Shown here one piece after another: positions 34,263 to 44,370 of a stretch of 60,000 nt of DNA. Every line of letters starts with the position of its first letter. Position 1 is the first letter of the stretch. Origin of the DNA: Symsagittifera roscoffensis (Eukaryota; Xenacoelomorpha; Acoela; Convolutidae); assembly GCF_963678635.1 (NCBI RefSeq), contig NC_087069.1:9881206-9941205 (forward strand). Direction: 5' to 3'. Below the pieces are notes generated by a model. That model saw nothing but the letters and a program-made list of their open reading frames with translations. It was not told the origin of the DNA and searched no databases. A program made the translations under genes and the position numbers.

Positions 34263-34632
34263 CAGCAGTCTCAATTTGAGTACAAGTCTCTGAACACAAC
34301 CTAGTATGTCGATTTAGGATAGAGTTAAATAACATCAGTTTCATCGATCGCGTGACACAAGTTTTGGTTATCTTATCATCGTCTCGTTCGCTACTGTTTT
34401 CCCTGCAAAAACGTTTAAGAAAACAGTCTTTTTTTTCACATTTTTGAAACAAATCGTTATCACTCGAGGAGGTGGGATAAAATGTAGTAGTCGGATAACT
34501 TGTGAAGAAAAATATTTGATTCCTAAGTTTGCAGCTATTTTTTAACATGCCTATCGCTTCATCGTTATTAACTTCGACCATTTTCAGCATAGCTTCAAAG
34601 GTAGCCCAAACAGCTTCGTTAGTATACCACTC
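34114..34632 (-). CDS. Segment C, intact copy 1
   Basis: Same segment as 42700-43218, offset by 8585 bp, with only a few substitutions (for example a Val to Trp change from a two-base swap near 34605, and one His/Asn difference). It is also open throughout. The downstream D copy has an in-frame TGA, so the predicted gene is not intact end to end. Confidence 0.45.
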   Translation of the reverse strand, partial: EWYTNEAVWATFEAMLKMVEVNNDEAIGMLKNSCKLRNQIFFFTSYPTTTFYPTSSSDNDLFQKCEKKDCFLKRFCRENSSERDDDKITKTCVTRSMKLMLFNSILNRHTRLCSETCTQIETAVKKHKNSMPVEIELVVLKIWSSNFAKDPDLIAILKKSRLQNSLWNKFVL

Positions 34633-36117
34633 TTAAAAGTCGTATAACTTTTGTCATTTTCCTTTTTTTAATTAGATTTTAACAGATTGAATTGTATATT
34701 TGAGAACGAATTCTTTTCATGCTTGCTTTCCAAATAGGCCAGCGTTGAGAAGCTTCTGAATATCATCACATTGCTTATCGAGAGGGTTGATGTTCTTCAA
34801 CTTGCTGTAAATCAATTGCGATATTTGTGGTTCATTGAGTTTGTTGGGAGCATGAAATCATAAGTATTGAACTTTTTTCTACCTCCTTTTTTGAGCTTTT
34901 AGAAAAACATTGAGTAGCAGCTTCTTCTGAAAGGTTCATTTTCCTCGGAAACAAAAACCTCGGCTTTCTCAAAAGCTGAAGGGTCATTTTCTTCCTTGTT
35001 GATTTGGTAGAAAGTGAGGTACATTTCAATGGTATCGTAATGACAAGAAACTTTACTGCACATGCGCAACTCTTCGCTGCATCTGAACTCCTCATTGAAC
35101 AATTCTGGGTGTCCCTCGTCGTGAGTTTGATGGTTGGAGGAGCAAGTACGTGTACAGAAAAAGTTCAATGAAACTACTTTAGTACTGTCTCGACAATCCT
35201 TAAGGCGATTTTCTTTGAAAGTTGTGAGAGTTACAATATATATTTTTTATTTTTCTGCCAAAAATTAACAGAATAAACCAGTGTCCATTTTGAGCTCCTC
35301 GACTTTGTTATTCTTGCACATGTTATAGAAAAGCTATAAAACATTCTCATCTTGGCGTACTGTAGTATAAAGCAACATATATGATTGGTTCTCGATGTTA
35401 CTCGATATGTTTATTGAGCTCCATTTCATACACGTCGTCACTCGCATTATAAAATCTCTTGACGAACTGGTTGATAACAGCTTCATACAAACTTATAACC
35501 TCCAGAAACTTTGTTAATGTATTTTTATTCTGTCTATTATTTGGTACCTTCGGAACTTTTTCCTAGCTTTGCCATTGTTTCAGCTACCACTCCTGAAAGA
35601 TAATTCTCGCCAACTGCGGTTTGTCTAGCTTCACAAGCATGTTGAACAAACTTGTTGAAATCTTTCTATTGTGTGTTTTGTACTGCTCAATGTTTACTTT
35701 CTAAGGTGTAAAGAAAAGTTACAGGGTGCCGTTGGTTAAAGTGAAGCTTGATAGCAACGTTCGTTGCGGTCGTTTCATAATTTATAATAACTGCTTAGTT
35801 CTTCATAACTTTTCCAACATCGTTTCTGATAACAACAGTATTTCAAATACTTGAATAAAAAAATTCAGCTATCAGTTTAACTTGATCATTGATATTGCAT
35901 TGCACTAAGTCAAATAATGTTTCATCTCTAAAACTTTGCAAAAATTGAATTGGATGAAAGGACAATTCTTTTAAAGGACAATTTTGTTGTTAAAAATGTT
36001 TTTCAACTCTTCGTTTCAAGATTGCAATGAAGTCTGGATCCTTAACAAATTGACTTGACCATGTTTTTAAAACTACCAACTCGATTTCGCCTCGCATTGA
36101 CTTTTTTTGTTTTTTAC
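34263..36117 (-). repeat. Array unit 4: long variant with intact B and C
   Basis: The A-to-C segment is about 40 bp longer than in other units because B is not truncated. B (near 34870-34720) is one open frame containing NKLNEPQISQLIYSKLK and NAGLFGKQ. C is open (34114-34632). A is open (34899-35168). E at about 35399-35511 is type b. Confidence 0.85.
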
Positions 36118-37387
36118 AGCAGTCCCATATTGAGTACAAGTCTCTAAACATAACCTAGTATATCGATTTAGGAAAGAGTTGAATATCACCAGTTTCAATG
36201 ATTGCTTGACATCAGCTGTTTGGTTTTCTTATTATCACCTCGTTTGCTACTGTTTCTCCTATGAAAACTTTTGAAGAAACAACAGTCTTTTTTCCCATTT
36301 TTGAAGCAAGTCACTATCACTCAAGACGGCGGGATAAAATTTAAAAAATGGATAACTTGTGTAGAAAAATAGTTGATTCGGTAGTTTCCAAATAAGTTTT
36401 ATTTTGGCTATCTTTCCATCGCTTTTAATTTGACCGTTTTCAGCATGGCTTCAAAGGTAGCCACAACAACTTTGTTAGTATACCACTCTTAAAAGTCCTA
36501 AATTGTTTTTGTCATTTTTCTCTTTTCAATTCAGATTTTAACAAATTGAAGAACAGGCTAGTGTTGGGAAGCTTCTGAATCTCGTCATATGGCTTTAAGA
36601 GAGGGTTGATGTTCTTCAAATTGCTGTAAATCAACAAATTGCGGCATTTGGGGTTCATTGAGTTTGTTGGCAGCATCAAATCATTAGTAATGAACTTTTT
36701 TTTACCTCCTTTTTTGAGCTTTTAAAAAAACATTGAGTAGTAGCTTCTTCTGAAAGGTTCATTTTCCTCGGAAACAAAAACCTCGGCTTTCTCAAAAGCT
36801 GAAGGGTCATTTTCTTCCTTGTTGATTTGGTAGAAAGTGAGGTACATTTCAATGGTATCGTAATGACAAGAAACTTTACTGCACATGCGCAACTCTTCGC
36901 TGCATCTGAACTCCTCATTGAACAATTCTGGGTGTCCCTCGTCGTGAGTTTGATGGTTGGAGGAGCAAGTACGTGTACAGAAAAAGTTCAATGAAACTAC
37001 TTTAGTACTGTCTCGACAATCCTTAAGGCGATTTTCTTTGAAAGTTGTGAGAGTTACAATATATATTTTTTATTTTTCTGCCAAAAATTAACAGAATAAA
37101 CCAGTGTCCATTTTGAGCTCCTCGACTTTGTTATTCTTGCACATGTTATAGAAAAGCTATAAAACGTTCTCATCTTGGCGTACTGTAGTATAAAGCAACA
37201 TATATCATTCGTTCTCGAAGTTACTCGATATATTTATTGAGCTCCACTTCATACACGCCGTTAGTCGCATTATAAAGTCTCTTGGTGAACTGGTTGATAA
37301 CAGCTTCATACGTTTTTTCGTCGTCAAAAAACTTCGTCTTTGTATTTTTGATCTGTCTATTTTTTGGTACCTTCGAAAATTTTTCTT
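36118..37387 (-). repeat. Array unit 5: short interval; intact A, type-a E
   Basis: C has lost its frame. A is open (36722-36991). E at 37222-37332 is type a. Unit length is 1.27 kb because the next C is the deletion fusion. Confidence 0.85.
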
Positions 37388-39207
37388 AGCAGTCCCATTT
37401 TCAGTACAAGTCTCTAAATATAACCTAGTATATCGATTTAGGATAGAGTTGAATATCACCAGTTTCAATGATTGCTTGACATCAGCTGTTTGGTTTTCTT
37501 ATTATTGCCTCGTTTGCTACTGTTTCTCCTATGAAAACTTTTGAAGAAACAACAGTCTTTTTTCCCATTTTTGAAGCAAGTCACTATCACTCAAGACGGC
37601 GGGATAAAATTTAAAAATTGGTTAACTTGTGTAGAAAAATAGTTGATTCGGTAGTATCCAAATAAGTTTTATTTTGGCTATCTTTCCATCGCTATTAATT
37701 TGACCGTTTTCAGCATGGCTTCAAACGTAGCCACAACAACTTTGTTAGTATACCACTCTTAAAAGTCCTAAATTGTTTTTGTCATTTTTCTCTTTTCAAT
37801 TCAGATTTTAACAAATTGAAGAACAGGCTAGTGTTGGGAAGCTTCTGAATCTCGTCATATGGCTTTAAGAGAGGGTTGATGTTCTTCAAATTGCTGTAAA
37901 TCAACAAATTGCGGCATTTGTGGTTCATTGAGTTTGTTGGCAGCATCAAATCATTAGTAATGAACTTTTTTTACCTCCTTTTTTGAGCTTTTAAAAAAAC
38001 ATTGAGTAGTAGCTTCTTCTGAAAGGTTCATTTTCCTCGGAAACAAAAACCTCGGCTTTCTCAAAAGCTGAAGGGTCATTTTCTTCCTTGTTGATTATTA
38101 GAAAGTGAGGTACATTTCAATGGTATCGTAATGACAAGAAACTCTACTGCACATGCGCAACTCTTCGCTGCATCTGAACTCCTCATTGAACAATTCTGGG
38201 TGTCCCTCGTCGTGAGTTTGATGGTTGGAGGAGCAAGTACGTGTACAGAAAAAGTTCAATGAAACTACTTTAGTACTGTCTCGACAATCCTTAAGGCGAT
38301 TTTCTTTGAAAGTTGTGAGAGTTACAATATATATTTTTTATTTTTCTGCCAAAAATTAACAGAATAAACCAGTGTCCATTTTGAGCTCCTCGACTTTGTT
38401 ATTCTTGCACATGTTATAGAAAAGCTATAAAACATTCTCATCTTGGCGTACTGTAGTATAAAGCAACATATATGATTGGTTCTCGATGTTACTCGATATG
38501 TTTATTGAGCTCCATTTCATACACGTCGTCACTCGCATTATAAAATCTCTTGACGAACTGGTTGATAACAGCTTCATACAAACTTATAACCTCCTGAAAC
38601 TTTGTTAATGTATTTTTATTCTGTCTATTATTTGGTACCTTCGGAACTTTTTCCTAGCTTTGCCATTGTTTCAGCTACCACTCCTGAAAGATAATTCTCG
38701 CCAACTGCGGTTTGTCTAGCTTCAGAAGCATGTTGAACAAACTTGTTGAAATCTTTCTATTGTGTGTTTTGTACTGCTCAATGTTTATTTTCTAAGGTGT
38801 AAAGAAAAGTTACAGGGTGCCGTTGGTTAAAGTGAAGCTTGATAGCAACGTTCGTTGCGGCCGTTTCATAATTTATAATAACTTCTTAGTTCTTCATAAC
38901 TTTTCCAACATCGTTTCTGATAACAACAGTATTTCAAATACTTGAATAAAAAAATTCAGCTATCAGTTTATCTTGATCATTGATATTGCATTGCACTAAG
39001 TCAAATAATGTTTCATCTCTAAAACTTTGCAAAAATTGAATTGGATGAAAGGACAATTCTTTTAAAGGACAATTTTGTTGTTAAAAATGTTTTTCAACTC
39101 TTCGTTTCAAGATTGCAATGAAGTCTGGATCCTTAACAAATTGACTTGACCATGTTTTTAAAACTACCAACTCGATTTCGCCTCGCATTGACTTTTTTTG
39201 TTTTTTA
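37388..39207 (-). repeat. Array unit 6: second copy of the C/E fusion; nonsense A
   Basis: The fusion frame 37205-37468 has the same junction as the one at 30439-30702. A near 38030-38270 has the same double-stop change as units 3 and 8. E at about 38490-38602 is type b. Confidence 0.85.
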
Positions 39208-41029
39208 CAGCAGTCCCATATTGAGTACAAGTCTCTAAACTTAACCTAGTATATCGATTTAGGAAAGAGTTGAATATCACCAGTTTCAATGATTGCTTGA
39301 CATCAGCTGTTTGGTTTTCTTATTATCACCTCGTTTGCTACTGTTTCTCCTATGAAAACTTTTGAAGAAACAACAGTCCTTTTTCCCATTTTTGAAGCAA
39401 GTCACTATCACTCAAGACGGCGGGATAAAATTTAAAAAATGGATAACTTGTGTAGAAAAATAGTTGATTCGGTAGTTTCCAAATAAGTTTTATTTTGGCT
39501 ATCTTTCCATCGCTTTTATTTTGACCGTTTTCAGCATGGCTTCAAAGGTAGCCACAACAACTTTGTTAGTATACCACTCTTAAAAGTCCTAAATTGTTTT
39601 TGTCATTTTTCTCTTTTCAATTCAGATTTTAACAAATTGAAGAACAGGCTAGTGTTGGGAAGCTTCTGAATCTCGTCATATGGCTTTAAGAGAGGGTTGA
39701 TGTTCTTCAAATTGCTGTAAATCAACAAATTGCGGCATTTGTGGTTCATTGAGTTTGTTGGCAGCATCAAATCATTAGTAATGAACTTTTTTTACCTCCT
39801 TTTTTGAGCTTTTAAAAAAACATTGAGTAGTAGCTTCTTCTGAAAGGTTCATTTTCCTCGGAAACAAAAACCTCGGCTTTCTCAAAAGCTGAAGGGTCAT
39901 TTTCTTCCTTGTTGATTTGGTAGAAAGTGAGGTACATTTCAATGGTATCGTAATGACAAGAAACTTTACTGCACATGCGCAACTCTTCGCTGCATCTGAA
40001 CTCCTCATTGAACAATTCTGGGTGTCCCTCGTCGTGAGTTTGATGGTTGGAGGAGCAAGTACGTGTACAGAAAAAGTTCAATGAAACTACTTTAGTACTG
40101 TCTCGACAATCCTTAAGGCGATTTTCTTTGAAAGTTGTGAGAGTTACAATATATATTTTTTATTTTTCTGCCAAAAATTAACAGAATAAACCAGTGTCCA
40201 TTTTGAGCTCCTCGACTTTGTTATTCTTGCACATGTTATAGAAAAGCTATAAAACATTCTCATCTTGGCGTACTGTAGTATAAAGCAACATATATGATTG
40301 GTTCTCGATGTTACTCGATATGTTTATTGAGCTCCATTTCATACACGTCGTCACTCGCATTATAAAATCTCTTGACGAACTGGTTGATAACAGCTTCATA
40401 CAAACTTATAACCTCCAGAAACTTTGTTAATGTATTTTTATTCTGTCTATTATTTGGTACCTTCGGAACTTTTTCCTAGCTTTGCCATTGTTTCAGCTAC
40501 CACTCCTGAAAGATAATTCTCGCCAACTGCGGTTTGTCTAGCTTCAGAAGCATGTTGAACAAACTTGTTGAAATCTTTCTATTGTGTGTTTTGTACTGCT
40601 CAATGTTTACTTTCTAAGGTGTAAAGAAAAGTTACAGGGTGCCGTTGGTTAAAGTGAAGCTTGATAGCAACGTTCGTTGCGGTCGTTTCATAATTTATAA
40701 TAACTGCTTAGTTCTTCATAACTTTTCCAACATCGTTTCTGATAACAACAGTATTTCAAATACTTGAATAAAAAAATTCAGCTATCAGTTTATCTTGATC
40801 ATTGATATTGCATTGCACTAAGTCAAATAATGTTTCATCTCTAAAACTTTGCAAAAATTGAATTGGATGAAAGGACAATTCTTTTAAAGGACAATTTTGT
40901 TGTTAAAAATGTTTTTCAACTCTTCGTTTCAAGATTGCAATGAAGTCTGGATCCTTAACAAATTGACTTGACCATGTTTTTAAAACTACCAACTCGATTT
41001 CGCCTCGCATTGACTTTTTTTGTTTTTTA
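39208..41029 (-). repeat. Array unit 7: decayed C, intact A
   Basis: A is open (39812-40081) and identical in protein to units 2, 5 and 9. C has lost its frame. E at about 40313-40425 is type b. Confidence 0.85.
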
Positions 41030-42848
41030 CAGCAGTCCCATATTGAGTACAAGTCTCTAAACATAACCTAGTATATCGATTTAGGAAAGAGTTGAATATC
41101 ACCAGTTTCAATGATTGCTTGACATCAGCTGTTTGGTTTTCTTATTATCACCTCGTTTGCTACTGTTTCTCCTATGAAAACTTTTAAAGAAACAACAGTC
41201 TTTTTTCCCATTTTTGAAGCAAGTCACTATCACTCAAGACGGCGGGATAAAATTTAAAAAATGGATAACTTGTGTAGAAAAATAGTTGATTCGGTAGTTT
41301 CCAAATAAGTTTTATTTTGGCTATCTTTCCATCGCTTTTAATTTGACCGTTTTCAGCATGGCTTCAAAGGTAGCCACAACAACTTTGTTAGTATACCACT
41401 CTTAAAAGTCCTAAATTGTTTTTGTCATTTTTCTCTTTTCAATTCAGATTTTAACAAATTGAAGAACAGGCTAGTGTTGGGAAGCTTCTGAATCTCGTCA
41501 TATGGCTTTAAGAGAGGGTTGATGTTCTTCAAATTGCTGTAAATCAACAAATTGCGGCATTTGGGGTTCATTGAGTTTGTTGGCAGCATCAAATCATTAG
41601 TAATGAACTTTTTTTACCTCCTTTTTTGAGCTTTTAAAAAAACATTGAGTAGTAGCTTCTTCTGAAAGGTTCATTTTCCTCGGAAACAAAAACCTCGGCT
41701 TTCTCAAAAGCTGAAGGGTCATTTTCTTCCTTGTTGATTATTAGAAAGTGAGGTACATTTCAATAGTATCGTAATGACAAGAAACTTTACTGCACATGCG
41801 CAACTCTTCGCTGCATCTGAACTCCTCATTGAACATTTCTGGGTCTCCCTCGTCGTGAGTTTGATGGTTGGAGGAGCAAGTACGTGTACAGAAAAAGTTC
41901 AATGAAACTACTTTAGTACTGTCTCGACAATCCTTAAGGCGATTTTCTTTGAAAGTTGTGAGAGTTACAATATATATTTTTTATTTTTCTGCCAATCATT
42001 AACAGAGTAAACCAGTGTCCATTTTGAGCTCCTCGACTTTGTTATTCTTGCACATGTTATAGAAAAGCTATAAAACGTTCTCATCTTGGCGTACTGTAGT
42101 ATAAAGCAACATATATCATTCGTTCTCGAAGTTACTCGATATATTTATTGAGCTCCACTTCATACACGCCGTTAGTCGCATTATAAAGTCTCTTGGTGAA
42201 CTGGTTGATAACAGCTTCATACGTTTTTTCGTCGTCAAAAAACTTCGTCTTTGTATTTTTGATCTGTCTATTTTTTGGTACCTTCGGAAATTTTTCTCAG
42301 CATTGTCATTGTTTCAGCTACTACTCCCGAAAGAGAATTCTCATGACCTGCAGTTCATCTAGCTTCAGAAGCAGATTGAACAAACTTGTTGAAAATTTTC
42401 TGTGGTGTGTAATGTACGACTCGATGTTTACTTTCTATGGTTTAGAAAAAGTTGCAGGGTTCCATTTGTTAAGGTGAACCTTGTTAGCAAAACTCGTTGC
42501 GGTTGTTCCATACTTTATCATAACTGCTAAGTTCTTCGTATCTTTTCCAACATCGTTTCTGATATCATAACTATTTCAGTTAATTTAATTTTAAAAATGC
42601 TCTCAGTTTATCTTGATTTTTGATATTGCATTGCAATTAATCAAACATTGTTTCATCTCTAAAACTTTCGCAAACATTGAATTAGATGAAAGAATTCTAT
42701 TAAAGGACAAATTTGTTCCAAAGTGAATTTTGAAGTCTACTTTTTTTCAAGATTGCAATGAGGTCTGGATCCTTCGCAAAATGACTTGACCATATTTTTA
42801 AAACCACCAACTCAATTTCGACTGGCATTGAGTTTTTGTGTTTCTTTA
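41030..42848 (-). repeat. Array unit 8: near-copy of unit 3 at 8.585 kb
   Basis: C has lost its frame. A carries the shared double stop near 41737. E at 42134-42244 is type a. The 42193-42477 stretch is identical in translation to 33607-33891. Confidence 0.85.
42134..42244 (-). CDS. Segment E, type a: conserved C-terminal exon
   Basis: 36 codons plus TAA: FFDDEKTYEAVINQF, then KRLYNAT, then VELNKYIE. A CAAAG acceptor-like AG lies just before it. All nine units keep this segment open with its stop, although the type-b version (FLEVISLYEAVINQF...ELNKHIE) differs at several residues. Conservation of frame and stop in every copy is the best sign of past coding function. Confidence 0.4.
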
Positions 42849-43218
42849 CAGCAGTCTCAATTTGAGTACAAGTCTCTGAACACAACCTAGTATGTCGATT
42901 TAGGATAGAGTTAAATAACATCAGTTTCATCGATCGCGTGACACAAGTTTTGGTTATCTTATCATCGTCTCGTTCGCTACTGTTTTCCCTGCAAAAACGT
43001 TTAAGAAAACAGTCTTTTTTTTCACATTTTTGAAACAAATCGTTATCACTCGAGGAGGTGGGATAAAATGTAGTAGTCGGATAACTTGTGAAGAAAAATA
43101 TTTGATTCCTAAGTTTGCAGCTATTTTTTAACATGCCTATCGCTTCATCGTTATTAACTTCGACCATTTTCAGCATAGCTTCAAAGGTAGCCACAACAGC
43201 TTCGTTAGTATACCACTC
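42700..43218 (-). CDS. Segment C, intact copy 2: unknown helical, Cys-containing protein segment
   Basis: An open frame of 172 codons plus TAA, starting with WYTNEAVVATFEAMLK just after a stop and a possible acceptor. There is no convincing start codon at the front, so it is probably an internal exon. Features are paired cysteines (CEKKDCFLKRFC), a second Cys group (RLCSETCTQIE) and a helical, Lys-rich end (FAKDPDLIAILKK). No signal peptide or TM segment was seen. In seven other units this segment is frameshifted or fused. A and B lie upstream, D and E downstream. I cannot assign a function. Confidence 0.45.
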   Translation of the reverse strand, partial: EWYTNEAVVATFEAMLKMVEVNNDEAIGMLKNSCKLRNQIFFFTSYPTTTFYPTSSSDNDLFQKCEKKDCFLKRFCRENSSERDDDKITKTCVTRSMKLMLFNSILNRHTRLCSETCTQIETAVKKHKNSMPVEIELVVLKIWSSHFAKDPDLIAILKKSRLQNSLWNKFVL

Positions 43219-44370
43219 TTAAAAGTCGTATAACTTTTGTCATTTTCCTTTTTTTAATTAGATTTTAACAGATTGAATTGTATATTTGAGAACGAATTCT
43301 TTTCATGCTTGCTTTCCAAATAGGCCAGCGTTGAGAAGCTTCTGAATATCATCACATTGCTTATCGAGAGGGTTGATGTTCTTCAACTTGCTGTAAATCA
43401 ATTGCGATATTTGTGGTTCATTGAGTTTGTTGGGAGCATGAAATCATAAGTATTGAACTTTTTTCTACCTCCTTTTTTGAGCTTTTAGAAAAACATTGAG
43501 TAGTAGCTTCTTCTGAAAGGTTCATTTTCCTCGGAAACAAAAACCTCGGCTTTCTCAAAAGCTGAAGGGTCATTTTCTTCCTTGTTGATTTGGTAGAAAG
43601 TGAGGTACATTTCAATGGTATCGTAATGACAAGAAACTTTACTGCACATGCGCAACTCTTCGCTGCATCTGAACTCCTCATTGAACAATTCTGGGTGTCC
43701 CTCGTCGTGAGTTTGATGGTTGGAGGAGCAAGTACGTGTACAGAAAAAGTTCAATGAAACTACTTTAGTACTGTCTCGACAATCCTTAAGGCGATTTTCT
43801 TTGAAAGTTGTGAGAGTTACAATATATTTTTTTTATTTTTCTGCCAAAAATTAACAGAATAAACCAGTGTCCATTTTGAGCTCCTCGACTTTGTTATTCT
43901 TGCACATGTTATAGAAAAGCTATAAAACATTCTCATCTTGGCGTACTGTAGTATAAAGCAACATATATGATTGGTTCTCGATGTTACTCGATATGTTTAT
44001 TGAGCTCCATTTCATACACGTCGTCACTCGCATTATAAAATCTCTTGACGAACTGGTTGATAACAGCTTCATACAAACTTATAACCTCCAGAAACTTTGT
44101 TAATGTATTTTTATTCTGTCTATTATTTGGTACCTTCGGAACTTTTTCCTAGCTTTGCCATTGTTTCAGCTACCACTCCTGAAAGATAATTCTCGCCAAC
44201 TGCGGTTTGTCTAGCTTCAGAAGCATTTTGAACAAACTTGTTGAAATCTTTCTATTGTGTGTTTTGTACTGCTCAATGTTTACTTTCTAAGGTGTAAAGA
44301 AAAGTTACAGGGTGCCGTTGGTTAAAGTGAAGCTTGATAGCAACGTTCGTTGCGGTCGTTTCATAATTCA
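42849..44370 (-). repeat. Array unit 9: near-copy of unit 4, truncated at the array edge
   Basis: C is open (42700-43218) and B is open and long as in unit 4; A is open (43485-43754). E at about 43987-44099 is type b. Similarity to the other units stops abruptly near 44368 (after tttcataatt), where the diverged outlier begins. Confidence 0.85.
43485..43754 (-). CDS. Segment A (unit 9): Cys-rich unknown segment, representative copy
   Basis: The frame is open upstream to about 43828, so it includes DCRDSTKVVSLNFFCTRTC. It holds six or seven Cys plus several His within about 65 residues (FCTRTC, FRCSEELRMCSKVSCH), followed by a helical YLTFYQINKEEND. It ends in TAA after SYYSMFF. The protein is identical in units 2, 5 and 7, and nearly so in unit 4. 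The spacing suggests a small disulfide- or metal-stabilised domain, but no known family is evident. TTG at the ORF start is not a real initiator. Confidence 0.4.
   Translation of the reverse strand: MNFFCTRTCSSNHQTHDEGHPELFNEEFRCSEELRMCSKVSCHYDTIEMYLTFYQINKEENDPSAFEKAEVFVSEENEPFRRSYYSMFF

Larger units (their letters stand above)
29250..44370 (-). repeat. Nine-copy tandem array of a 1.82-kb gene-like unit
   Basis: The anchor agcagtcycat recurs at about 29324, 30622, 32443, 34263, 36118, 37388, 39208, 41030 and 42849. Intervals are about 1298, 1821, 1820, 1855, 1270, 1820, 1822 and 1819 bp. Each unit has, on the minus strand, segments in the order A (Cys-rich), B, C, D, E. By strand, A-B-C lie above the D-E they would be spliced to, so a gene copy runs from A of one unit to E of the unit below. 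Central units are nearly identical; the low-coordinate edge is more diverged. A block repeats at an offset of 8585 bp (for example 34114-34590 with 42700-43176). The repeated ORFs at 33607-33891 and 42193-42477 (+) are antisense to D and probably not genes. The protein family is unknown to me. Confidence 0.95.

Noticed and set aside
29250-44370. CRISPR-like or satellite interpretation of the array
   Set aside because: Units are kilobase-long, carry conserved reading frames and have no spacer structure.
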